A stretch of DNA of 64,000 nt from an uncultured Caryophanales bacterium (GTDB lineage Bacteria > Bacillota_I > Bacilli_A > RF39 > UBA660). Location: contig CAJLIR010000004.1 in the NCBI GenBank assembly GCA_905206805.1, positions 28,613-92,612 on the forward strand, read 5' to 3'. The translations under genes and the position numbers were made by a program. Positions 44,668-52,715 of the stretch are shown in pieces (position 1 is the first letter of the stretch; each line of letters opens with the position of its first letter). The notes under the pieces are model-generated. The model was not told where the DNA came from and ran no database searches. It saw only the letters and a list, made by a program, of their open reading frames with translations.

Positions 44668-44937
44668 CTAAAAAAACAGCTATTTCATCCACTCAAGGAC
44701 GAATAACTGTGTATCCGTGGTACCACCCTTATTACTATATATTACTATATAATCACTCATTGTTCTTCTGAACTTGTAATGGTAACGGATCACAGTCCGA
44801 CTTATTCTACTTTAAAAATTTCGATAAGCAACTCCGTGGTGTTATTCATATTAGCCACATTGTTAGCTTCCACCATTCTAACTCTCTTTAAAATAGACAC
44901 TAATATTACTTCTCCACTTCACAGTTTTAAAATAACT
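44668..44937 (-). promoter_or_regulatory. T-box riboswitch (Asn specifier) with terminator
   Basis: On the minus strand, Stem I closes with GTGG/CCAC and ATATTAG/CTAATAT. Between these the specifier loop pairs AGTA on the 5' side with GAA-T-AAC-A on the 3' side, placing AAC (44841-44843) as specifier. GGTGGAAG apical and T-box AAGGGTGGTACCACGG (44715-44730) sequences follow. The terminator stem (44668-44710) joins ACAGTTATT-CGTCC to GGATGAAATAGCTGT and ends in seven T. Uncharged tRNA-Asn would favour read-through into three tRNA-Asn genes and gatCAB-aspS. Confidence 0.92.
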
Positions 44938-44943
44938 AGTGAT

Positions 44944-44972
44944 ATTGTATAATAATTCATAAGTCTTGTCAA
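44944..44972 (-). promoter_or_regulatory. Promoter of the T-box operon
   Basis: -35 TTGACA (44967-44972), 17-bp spacer, -10 TACAAT (44944-44949); transcription should start near 44937. Confidence 0.8.
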
Positions 44973-45042
44973 TATATTTTATAGCTATTTTTAAAATTAT
45001 TGTTTTTAAATTTTTTTACATAATGTTTATAAAGCATTTACA

Positions 45043-45684
45043 TTATTTTTCCTTTATAGTAGTTAACTTAAAAAAATTATAAACTTTATTATAAAAATTA
45101 TCCCAATTATTTGTAAGTGATTTATTCAATTTAAGTAACATTTTCCTAAAATCATTATTTTTTTCATTAAAACATTCATAATATAGATACTTAAGCATTT
45201 CCTTATTATTTTCCACTTCATTTAACTTTTTTAATATATATTTTTCAATAAGAATTTCCTTTCTAGTTTTAAAAGAAACATTTTTATTGTCAACGATTAA
45301 ATTATATTTTAAGTTATATTCATTCATATCTAAAGCAGAATCTAAAATATCTAATTCCTCATCTATTAATAACTTACTCCTACCTATAATTTCACCATTT
45401 TTATCAAATTTAATTCCTATAACAAATGAACCATTAGTAAAAAGAGCAGCATAATTTATAATTTTTACATTTTGCTTTGTAAACATTTCAGTACGATTAC
45501 TAATTTTAATTAGAAAGTCGGAATCAACTATAATACTGTTATTTACTAAATCTCTCATAGTTTTATTATCAACCCTAAAAACTAAAATTTTTCTGATATG
45601 TGATATATAATCATCTAAATTCCAATCATAAAATTCATACATTTCTTTATTAAAATTTAATAAAACATCATATACGTAATTCAT
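45043..45684 (-). CDS. DUF3603-like protein
   Basis: 213 residues, soluble. The N-terminus (YVYDVLLNFNKEMYEFYDWN...ILVFRV) resembles DUF3603 proteins of Firmicutes, which have no known role. Helical C-terminal third. ATG at 45682-45684 follows GGAGGAG at 6 nt and overlaps the end of the upstream small membrane gene by 17 bp. Confidence 0.65.
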   Translation of the reverse strand: MNYVYDVLLNFNKEMYEFYDWNLDDYISHIRKILVFRVDNKTMRDLVNNSIIVDSDFLIKISNRTEMFTKQNVKIINYAALFTNGSFVIGIKFDKNGEIIGRSKLLIDEELDILDSALDMNEYNLKYNLIVDNKNVSFKTRKEILIEKYILKKLNEVENNKEMLKYLYYECFNEKNNDFRKMLLKLNKSLTNNWDNFYNKVYNFFKLTTIKEK

Positions 45685-45892
45685 CTTTTTCTCCTCCAGA
45701 CATAAACATAACAATTATCATAATAATAATACCAAATAATGCATTTAAACATTCTAACCTACTACTTATAAATTTAACATATTGCCAAAAATTATACTCA
45801 ATACTTAATAAATTAAGGTAAATAATCGTATACATAAATCCAACTATTGTAAGACCAAATCCTATTAAAAAAAAGAAATATCTAACAAGCAT
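45668..45892 (-). CDS. Small two-span membrane protein
   Basis: 74 residues with two hydrophobic segments (about 4-27 and 44-65) and a charged tail ending GGEKDELRI. AGGTGG lies 5 nt before the ATG at 45890-45892. It is translationally coupled to the DUF3603-like gene, so they may function together. Function unknown. Confidence 0.65.
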   Translation of the reverse strand: MLVRYFFFLIGFGLTIVGFMYTIIYLNLLSIEYNFWQYVKFISSRLECLNALFGIIIMIIVMFMSGGEKDELRI

Positions 45893-45977
45893 TTTTACCA
45901 CCTAATAAATTTTATTAAAATTTTAATCTTTTATTTATTATTTTTATAATTTGTTATATAATTAAATAGGTGATAGT

Positions 45978-46799
45978 ATGTTAATAGATTTAATTAAATT
46001 CATTTTTTTAGGCTTTATTCAAGGAATTACAGAGCCAATTCCAGTTTCATCTAGTGGACACTTATTAATATTTCAAAAAATATTATCAGGAAATAATTTA
46101 GATATTGATTTTGGACTTCTAGCAACATTAACAAATTTTGGAAGTTTAATCGCAATTATATTAATATTTAGAAAAGATATAATTGATTTAATAAAAAGTT
46201 TCTTTGGATATTTAACAACAAAAAAAGAAGAATATAAAGATAACTATAAATATTGTTGGTTAATTGTTATTGGAACAATTCCAGCTGGTATTATGGGTAT
46301 TATTGTTACAAAACTTGGAATCTTTGACGCTTTAGAAGAAAATACGAAATTTGTAGGTGTGACATTACTTATAACTGCATTATTCTTATTTTTAATTAGA
46401 AAACTAAAGGGAAAAAAGAATCCAAACCAAATCACATATAAAGATGCATTAGTTGTTGGTTTATTTCAAGTTGTTGCACTAATTCCAGGAATTAGTAGAA
46501 GTGGAGCCACAATTGTTGGTGGTATGACAAGAAAATTTAAAAGAGAAACGGCGTTTAATTTTTCATTTATTCTTTATATTCCAATTTCAATTGCAACAAC
46601 AATTTTAGGAATTAGTGATTTAATAAGTAGTAATTTAAGTATAAATATGTGGTTCTGTTACATAAGCGCTACTATTGTAGCAGGATTATTTACATATATT
46701 GGAACACTTTGGTTTAGAAATATTGTAAAAAATGGCAAATTAATTTACTTTGTTATCTATTGTTTAATAGTTGGATCTCTTGTAATACTATTTTTATAA
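45978..46799 (+). CDS. uppP: Undecaprenyl-diphosphatase
   Basis: 273 residues, polytopic. Both active-site motifs are seen: GITEPIPVSSSGHL near residue 14-27 and ALIPGISRSGATI near 160. UppP (BacA) dephosphorylates undecaprenyl-PP on the outer face so that the lipid carrier can be reused in wall synthesis; overexpression gives bacitracin resistance. AGGTGAT precedes the ATG. Single gene with its own terminator. Confidence 0.95.
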   Translation: MLIDLIKFIFLGFIQGITEPIPVSSSGHLLIFQKILSGNNLDIDFGLLATLTNFGSLIAIILIFRKDIIDLIKSFFGYLTTKKEEYKDNYKYCWLIVIGTIPAGIMGIIVTKLGIFDALEENTKFVGVTLLITALFLFLIRKLKGKKNPNQITYKDALVVGLFQVVALIPGISRSGATIVGGMTRKFKRETAFNFSFILYIPISIATTILGISDLISSNLSINMWFCYISATIVAGLFTYIGTLWFRNIVKNGKLIYFVIYCLIVGSLVILFL

Positions 46800-46802
46800 A
46801 AA

Positions 46803-46826
46803 AAATCTAGAAATTTCTAGATTTTT
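46803..46826. terminator. Bidirectional terminator
   Basis: AAATCTAGAAATTTCTAGATTTTTT between uppP and the convergent lipoprotein gene. Confidence 0.75.
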
Positions 46827-47224
46827 TATTTACATGAATAACCTTCGTCAGTAAATGCCTTTTTTAAAGCATCATAACTTACATCTTCATCATTATCTTT
46901 GATATCATTCATAAGACTTTCGTCACCAGTAATAGTTACTCTAACACCATCTTTTGTTTCAACAGCAGTTGTTCCTTCTTCTCCATTATCAAAAAGATCT
47001 ACAAGTTCAGATTTTCTTGAAGCATATTCTTCTGGAACTATAATATCTGTAATCATTGTAACTTTTTCAACAGAATCATCATCGTTGTAAGAAACATCAA
47101 CAGTTGTTTTCATTTCCATGCCACTTTCAGTATCACTTTTAGTACATGATAAATTTTTTTCTCCACAACCAGTAAGTATAGTAACTGTAAGCAAAGTTGT
47201 CATCAAAACTAATAATTTTTTCAT
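46826..47224 (-). CDS. Small lipoprotein, DUF1307/YehR-like
   Basis: 132 residues, lipobox ILTGCG, then a domain from LSCTKSDTESG to DEGYSCK with an acidic surface. It resembles DUF1307 (YehR) lipoproteins and the protein at 33390-33836. GGAGGAG precedes the ATG at 47222-47224. Function unknown. Confidence 0.75.
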   Translation of the reverse strand: MKKLLVLMTTLLTVTILTGCGEKNLSCTKSDTESGMEMKTTVDVSYNDDDSVEKVTMITDIIVPEEYASRKSELVDLFDNGEEGTTAVETKDGVRVTITGDESLMNDIKDNDEDVSYDALKKAFTDEGYSCK

Positions 47225-47274
47225 TTTTTCACTCCTCCATAAATAGAATAACATAAAACAATAAGAAAAATCAA

Positions 47275-47718
47275 TTAAACTTTGTCAAAATAAGTTATTT
47301 TTCTTTCCATAACATCATCTTCTATTGCGTCTCTTAATATTTTTCTTACCCTTTCAGGTTCTTTAATATTTTTTAAAACAATACTTCTACCAACAGAGCC
47401 GGGACTCGAGTGAGTATCTACAGTTACATATAAATTTCCAACACCAAGTTGACGTTGAATAATACTCTCAATCAAATCAGGATCTTTTAAAGTATATAAT
47501 TCAGAAGTATTTGTATGGCGTCTAAAAAATCCCTCTTTTATTATTAATTCATCTTTTGTAATTTGATATACAGTAAAATTTAAATGTAACAAATCCAAAA
47601 ATCTATCAAACAATCCATTTGGCTGTCCTTCCCAAATAATTTCATAATCAACATTTTCAAAATTTTTTTCTTCTTTTTTTAATTCTTCTATATTTTGAAC
47701 ACTCTCTTTATTGTCCAT
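47275..47718 (-). CDS. Bacterial PH-domain protein (bPH2-like)
   Basis: 147 residues, soluble, no span. The central part (LLHLNFTVYQITKDELIIKEGFFRRHTNTSELYTL...IRQLGVGNLYVTV-like) follows the bPH2 (DUF304) pattern, but the usual membrane segments of that family are absent. It shares a divergent promoter region with the UPF0316 gene. Confidence 0.7.
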   Translation of the reverse strand: MDNKESVQNIEELKKEEKNFENVDYEIIWEGQPNGLFDRFLDLLHLNFTVYQITKDELIIKEGFFRRHTNTSELYTLKDPDLIESIIQRQLGVGNLYVTVDTHSSPGSVGRSIVLKNIKEPERVRKILRDAIEDDVMERKITYFDKV

Positions 47719-47734
47719 ACCATCACCAGTTAAA

Positions 47735-47764
47735 ATTATAACATAATAAGCATTTAACTGTCTA
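47735..47764 (-). promoter_or_regulatory. Promoter of the PH-domain gene
   Basis: -35 TAGACA (47759-47764), 18-bp spacer, -10 TATAAT (47735-47740). Confidence 0.55.
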
Positions 47765-47780
47765 TGAATAATTTAATCTA

Positions 47781-47809
47781 TTGTAGACAAAATAATAATA
47801 TGTTATAAT
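47781..47809 (+). promoter_or_regulatory. Promoter of the UPF0316 gene
   Basis: -35 TTGTAG (47781-47786), 17-bp spacer, -10 TATAAT (47804-47809). Confidence 0.55.
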
Positions 47810-47830
47810 TCAGATAAGGTTGGTGAAACA

Positions 47831-48331
47831 ATGATATTATTATGTTTTAAAATTTTCTTTGCCCGTATTTTAGATGTATCACTTGGTACAGTTAGAACAA
47901 TTTTTACAGTTAAAGGTAAAAATTTAATTGCGAGTATGATTGGATTTGTTGAAATTTGTATTTGGTTTAGCATAGTAAGAGAAGCTTTAAATACTGATGA
48001 AACAAGTTTATGGATAATGTTTTCTTATGCAGCTGGATATGCTACTGGAACATATATAGGTGGTATTTTATCAAACAAAATTATCAAAACAAATTTTAGT
48101 GTTCAAGTCATAACTGGTAACGTGGCTTTAGCAGAACTTCTTAGAAGTGAAGGTTACGCAGTATCTTTAATTGATATTAAAGGACAAGAAGAAAAAGATA
48201 AATATATGCTATTTATTGAAATAAGACATAAAAATTTAGATCATCTAAAAGAATTCATTAGAAAAAATGATGACAAAGCATTTATAGTTGTAAATGAAAC
48301 AAAATATGTTCAAAATGGATTTATAAAATAA
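47831..48331 (+). CDS. UPF0316 (DUF2179-type) membrane protein
   Basis: 166 residues: three N-terminal spans with FFARILDVSLGTVRTIFTVKG and AAGYATGTYIGG, the UPF0316 signature, then a soluble ACT/DUF2179-like domain (about 90-160). The family is widespread in Firmicutes; its role is unknown. RBS GGTGAAAC. Confidence 0.85.
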   Translation: MILLCFKIFFARILDVSLGTVRTIFTVKGKNLIASMIGFVEICIWFSIVREALNTDETSLWIMFSYAAGYATGTYIGGILSNKIIKTNFSVQVITGNVALAELLRSEGYAVSLIDIKGQEEKDKYMLFIEIRHKNLDHLKEFIRKNDDKAFIVVNETKYVQNGFIK

Positions 48332-48360
48332 AAGCGAGTTTAAAAATTAAACTCGTTTTC
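48331..48360. terminator. Bidirectional terminator
   Basis: CGAGTTTA / TAAACTCG stem with T-rich flank, between the UPF0316 gene and gerAB. Confidence 0.65.
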
Positions 48361-49432
48361 GTTTTCTAGAAATTAACACCCCTATAAAAAGCAATATATA
48401 TGTAAATAATAAAATACCTCTTATATATGGAACCATAGTATAAGTATATTCATTAAAAACAGTATTATTTTTAAATAAAACTATTGAACAAAATAAAATA
48501 ATGACTGTAATTAATATTGGTAATATTTTAGTATCTTTTTTAGGAACAATTGAATGGGATACATAGTAAACTACTAAACTAATATTGAAAAAAAGACCAA
48601 ATAACCACTGAATAGTAATAACATTTTCTATCTTATCAATGAAATTAAATAACTTAATTCGCTTAAGAACAATATATTCAGGATATTGATAAATGCTTGT
48701 TAAATGAATTCCTAAAACACCTAATGTAAGTAATATAAAAATAAGTTTAATAATAACCGAAATAATATAAAATATAATTATATATTTACGATACTTTTCC
48801 TTATTTACAAGCTGTTCTTTTGGAATTATTAATAAAAAATATATAGGCAATAAATTAAGTAGTATATTGTAAACTGCTCCTACCATAGGTTTTCCAATAC
48901 CAAACTCTAAAAAAGGTTTTAAATTTGAGACTTGAAACTGTGGTAAAAGTCCAATAACTGCAAGAAAAAATAACACAAAATTTATAAAAAATATTATTAA
49001 TCCAACTCTTGATAATGTTTCTATTCCTTTAAAATTTACTAAAATAATAACCAATGAAAAACAAGCTCCAATAAATAAAAGTGGTGTTTCTTTTAAAAAT
49101 TGACTACTTATAAATGTAGTTAAATTATACATGGCACTTATTCCCATAGTTAAGACAATAATAATACATATAAAATTTAAAATATTTCCAAAAAATTTGC
49201 CGAAAATTTTAGTAAGTTTTAAGGTAATGCTCAAACTTGGTTCATAATCAAAAATCACAAAAAAAGAAATAATTATAAAAATACCAAAAATTGCCGCAAT
49301 AATTATACTTAAATACGCATCTACTCCAGCCGCCTTAACTATTGAAAACATCCCTATTCCAATAAATGAAGCGATTAAAAGAATTGCCATCATTGCAGCA
49401 AATTGTAAACAGTTTATTTTATCCTTAATCAC
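48347..49432 (-). CDS. gerAB: Spore germinant receptor subunit B (GerAB-type permease)
   Basis: 361 residues, about ten spans, APC-superfamily spore-germination permease. GerAB-type subunits form the germinant-binding membrane part of the receptor. Start is GTG at 49430-49432 with AAAGGTG 7 nt upstream, overlapping the end of gerAC. Order gerAA-gerAC-gerAB differs from B. subtilis gerA (AA-AB-AC) but occurs in other spore formers. Confidence 0.88.
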   Translation of the reverse strand: MIKDKINCLQFAAMMAILLIASFIGIGMFSIVKAAGVDAYLSIIIAAIFGIFIIISFFVIFDYEPSLSITLKLTKIFGKFFGNILNFICIIIVLTMGISAMYNLTTFISSQFLKETPLLFIGACFSLVIILVNFKGIETLSRVGLIIFFINFVLFFLAVIGLLPQFQVSNLKPFLEFGIGKPMVGAVYNILLNLLPIYFLLIIPKEQLVNKEKYRKYIIIFYIISVIIKLIFILLTLGVLGIHLTSIYQYPEYIVLKRIKLFNFIDKIENVITIQWLFGLFFNISLVVYYVSHSIVPKKDTKILPILITVIILFCSIVLFKNNTVFNEYTYTMVPYIRGILLFTYILLFIGVLISRKRKRV

Positions 49433-50606
49433 GTGTTATCACCTTTAAAGCATTTCCTTTCCCAGTTAAATTAAAATTAACATCAACATCAATATCCATA
49501 TTAGGAAATATAGAATCATACCAATCATCTTTAATTTCTTTATAATACTTAGTTTTATTTTTATAAAGAAAATCTCTAAAACCAAATACATCGGAATTAT
49601 ATTCTTCAATAATATATTTTATAGTATTATAAACATCATTTTTTAATTCTTCCTCTAAATCTGCCTCTATTTCATCTATAACGACAGGGTCCTCTAAATC
49701 CATATCACAAGTTATTTCATTAATACTAAGTATGCTATTTATTTTAATATGAGCTTTTAATGGACTTTCTAAAAATTCAACACTAGTTTTATTACTCATA
49801 ATTTCACTCGATAAATATTTATTATCACCACATTCATAAGTCAAAATAGTATTATTTATTTTATTTAGAACAAAATTTAAATCTATACTTTGTTTATTAT
49901 CTAAAAATCCTACCAAATGATCACCTTTAAAAACGGCTAAAGAACTTTCTATTAATCTCACACTAGGATCAGCAGTTTCGATATTTTCTATTTTTTCACC
50001 GTCACTTTTTGTACCATTAATAGAAACTGAAGGCAAAATAATTTCCTTATTTGAGTCTAAAAAAGTTCCAACTAAATCTTCAAACGAAATATTATCTCCA
50101 ATTCCTAAATATTTTGAGTCTACACTTAATCCATCTCTTATATTTTTAGAATTTAATGATTCTAACGGTGTTACTACATTAAGTACCTCCTCTGCAGTAG
50201 AATTTTTTGCAATTAAAACAGGAGTTTGTTTTCTAAATTCAACACCTCTAAAAAACATATCCAAAACATCAGATATACCATTCTTTGCTAAATCTTCACC
50301 AATTATTAAGGTTTGTACATGATTAGGATATATTCTTCTAGAGGAATCTAAAATACTTTTTCTGATAGCGTCTTGTAATGTAACTCCACTAGTAGTAAAT
50401 GTTATAAATTTTAGCTGTTCATTAGATGTACCTGTTTCACTAGCCTTTTTTGTATTCATAACTTGAATAGTAACAACATATCCATCACCAATTTTATCAA
50501 GTCCTATCGCACTAGCAATCGCAATTTCATTTAATTCTCTATAATTAAAACACCCAGTAAATAAAAAGATAGGTAACAAAAGCATTAAAAGTTTAATTTT
50601 TTTCAT
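49425..50606 (-). CDS. gerAC: Spore germinant receptor subunit C (lipoprotein)
   Basis: 393 residues. Lipoprotein signal with LFTGCF, then the GerAC-type fold (YRELNEIAIASAIGLDK near the N-terminus; a C-terminal three-domain layout). In Bacillus the C subunit is lipidated by GerF (Lgt) and needed for receptor function. ATG at 50604-50606 is favoured over a GTG three codons upstream by RBS spacing. Overlaps gerAA by 14 bp. Confidence 0.92.
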   Translation of the reverse strand: MKKIKLLMLLLPIFLFTGCFNYRELNEIAIASAIGLDKIGDGYVVTIQVMNTKKASETGTSNEQLKFITFTTSGVTLQDAIRKSILDSSRRIYPNHVQTLIIGEDLAKNGISDVLDMFFRGVEFRKQTPVLIAKNSTAEEVLNVVTPLESLNSKNIRDGLSVDSKYLGIGDNISFEDLVGTFLDSNKEIILPSVSINGTKSDGEKIENIETADPSVRLIESSLAVFKGDHLVGFLDNKQSIDLNFVLNKINNTILTYECGDNKYLSSEIMSNKTSVEFLESPLKAHIKINSILSINEITCDMDLEDPVVIDEIEADLEEELKNDVYNTIKYIIEEYNSDVFGFRDFLYKNKTKYYKEIKDDWYDSIFPNMDIDVDVNFNLTGKGNALKVITRD

Positions 50607-52053
50607 TACTTTCACTTTCCTTTCTAATAGTATTATTTGATAAATAAGGACGTCTTTTAATTAAAGATTTTGCCGGAAATTTAACTAAACTATTTTTAAG
50701 TCCTACTATATAAGTTGGAGCATAAGGAATTAAATAAGGCTTTCCAAATGAGTTTAAACTTGATAACTCTATAATAAAATAAATAAATACAATAACTACG
50801 CCTACAATTCCAAGCATAGATGCACCAATCATAAATAAAATACGGTACCAACGTAATCCATTAATAAGTTCTGGTTCTGAAAATGGAAGTGAAGAAATCG
50901 CAGTTATAGCTATTACAATAATCATAATTGGTGATACAATTCCTGCCTGTACCGCTGCATCACCTAAAATAAGTGCTCCAACAATCGATAGTGAACTTCC
51001 AGTAAAACCAGGAACCCTTAAATCACTTTCCCTTAAAATTTCAAATGATAAAAGCATTATAATTGCTTCAAAAAAAGCGGGAAATGGAACACCATCTCTT
51101 TGCGTTGCAAAATTAACTAAAAGTTCGGTTGGAATCATTTCCTGATTATATGTTATTAAAGATATATACACACTTGGCATTAAAATTGAAATAAAAAAAG
51201 CAAAAAATTTAACTATCCTTGTTAATGAAACATTTTTATATTTACCGTAATAATCCTCACAAGTTTTGAAAAAATCATTTAAAACTGAAGGTAATACCAA
51301 AGCATAAGGACCATTATCAACAATTATTACTACCTTACCTTCAAGTAACGCATTAGAAACAACATCTGGTCTTTCAGTCGTCATAATGGTAGGAAAAACA
51401 CTCTTATTCTCTTTTTCAATTAAATTTTTTAAATTATCACTACTAACAATTCCTGAAATATCAACTTTATCTAAAGCTTTTTTAACAGTATCAACCAATT
51501 CTTTTTTTACAACACCATTTATATATAAAATTCCAATTTTGGTATTAGTATATTTTCCTTTTGTATAATCGTCAATCCACAAATCATTAGAGCGAATTCT
51601 CTTTTTTATTAAACCGATATTTTTTTGATAATCTTCAACAAAAGAATCTTTACTACCACGAAGTGTATTTTCAGTATCCGGAGTTGAGATACTACGAGAT
51701 AAATCTGCTTTAGTTTCAAGTGCAAGAGCACCATCAACATTTTCAATTAACAATATAGTAAAACCACTATTTAGATAAAAACATATATCTTTATAATTAT
51801 TAAGTTCTTTAACTTTAAAATTAGATATATTATTAATTATCTTTTCTTTAATATTTTTTTCAATTTTTTTATCTTGTGATATATTATTTAAACTTCTTAT
51901 AATAAAATCGCTTATCTTGTCACTAGACGCTAAAGGTTCATTATAAATGATATAAATAGTTTGTTTATTAATTACTTTTTTTCTATAAACAATATCACTA
52001 ATATTATTAGTTTCTTCTTTAATTTTATCCATAATATTTTCTATACTTAACAT
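50593..52053 (-). CDS. gerAA: Spore germinant receptor subunit A
   Basis: 486 residues: soluble N-terminal domain (about 1-250) and a membrane domain with about five spans. Typical GerA sequences SDNLIWIDDYTKGKY-like, VVIIVDNGPYALVLP and QRDGVPFPAFFEAIIM are seen. First gene of the operon; preceded by GGTGAT and a possible sigma-G promoter. Confidence 0.93.
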   Translation of the reverse strand: MLSIENIMDKIKEETNNISDIVYRKKVINKQTIYIIYNEPLASSDKISDFIIRSLNNISQDKKIEKNIKEKIINNISNFKVKELNNYKDICFYLNSGFTILLIENVDGALALETKADLSRSISTPDTENTLRGSKDSFVEDYQKNIGLIKKRIRSNDLWIDDYTKGKYTNTKIGILYINGVVKKELVDTVKKALDKVDISGIVSSDNLKNLIEKENKSVFPTIMTTERPDVVSNALLEGKVVIIVDNGPYALVLPSVLNDFFKTCEDYYGKYKNVSLTRIVKFFAFFISILMPSVYISLITYNQEMIPTELLVNFATQRDGVPFPAFFEAIIMLLSFEILRESDLRVPGFTGSSLSIVGALILGDAAVQAGIVSPIMIIVIAITAISSLPFSEPELINGLRWYRILFMIGASMLGIVGVVIVFIYFIIELSSLNSFGKPYLIPYAPTYIVGLKNSLVKFPAKSLIKRRPYLSNNTIRKESESNEKN

Positions 52054-52075
52054 ATTATCACCAAATTTCTAATTA

Positions 52076-52104
52076 TATTATGAATAAAAAAATAAAAATT
52101 ATTT
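52076..52104 (-). promoter_or_regulatory. Possible sigma-G promoter of the ger operon
   Basis: -10 CATAATA (52076-52082) fully fits CATnHTA and AAATA (52100-52104) fits 4 of 5 bases of GMATR, with 17-bp spacing and start point about 15 bp before gerAA. ger operons are forespore-specific (sigma-G) in Bacillus. Confidence 0.45.
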
Positions 52105-52108
52105 CATT

Positions 52109-52140
52109 AAAAAAAATAAATAGAAAAAAACTATTTATTT
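52109..52140 (-). terminator. Terminator of the 164-residue membrane-protein gene
   Basis: Minus-strand AATAAATAG / CTATTTATT stem then a T-run. The stem includes the stop codon of the gene and separates it from the ger operon. Confidence 0.7.
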
Positions 52141-52625
52141 TCAAAATTAATTTTACAATTTACTAATTTTTTATATCTATTCAATTTAAATTTTTTCTTT
52201 GTTTCAACAAGCAAAATATTATCAAATACTTCCCATATTGCAACCCAACCAATTATTAAAAATACTTCCGATATTAAAAACTCATTATTAACACTAACAA
52301 AATGGGAAATAGTAATTAATATAATACCTAACAAAAATAGTAATAATTTCTTTAATCTATTAAACTTATAATAATTTATTGTTTCTCTAATACGAAGACC
52401 AAAATATTCACGTATCATATCTACTATTTCATTTTTTTCATTTTTTGTTAAATCAAAATTTGTTTTAACACTAATTTGAAAAGATTCATTTCTATTAAAA
52501 ATTAATGACTCATTATAAATATAATTACCTAAAACACTTGATAATTTTTTATTATTAAAACTATTACAAAATTCTTCCTTGTCATTTATAACAAGTTCTA
52601 TAGCATTTATCTTTTTATTATTCAT
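52131..52625 (-). CDS. Two-span membrane protein of unknown function
   Basis: 164 residues: soluble N-terminal half (about 1-95), two spans (about 96-112 and 120-140) and a basic tail. The start at ATG 52625 is 6 bases after AAGGG; the ATG two codons earlier abuts the RBS. Not recognised. It sits between htpG and ger genes with its own terminator. Confidence 0.6.
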   Translation of the reverse strand: MNNKKINAIELVINDKEEFCNSFNNKKLSSVLGNYIYNESLIFNRNESFQISVKTNFDLTKNEKNEIVDMIREYFGLRIRETINYYKFNRLKKLLLFLLGIILITISHFVSVNNEFLISEVFLIIGWVAIWEVFDNILLVETKKKFKLNRYKKLVNCKINFENK

Positions 52626-52676
52626 ATTCATCCCTTATTTATTATATCAAATTTTAAAAGATTTTGAAAATAGTAC

Positions 52677-52715
52677 AAAAAAACATAACACTTTTGTTTT
52701 TAAGTTATGTTTTTT
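52677..52715 (-). terminator. htpG terminator
   Basis: AAACATAAC / GTTATGTTT stem ending in a run of seven T on the minus strand, just past the htpG stop. Confidence 0.75.

Noticed and set aside
44841..44847. Dual-codon (Asn and Glu) T-box by a one-base shift
   Set aside because: GAA and AAC do not overlap as GAAC here; GAA fits the fixed loop-E part of the specifier loop. Only AAC is in the specifier position.
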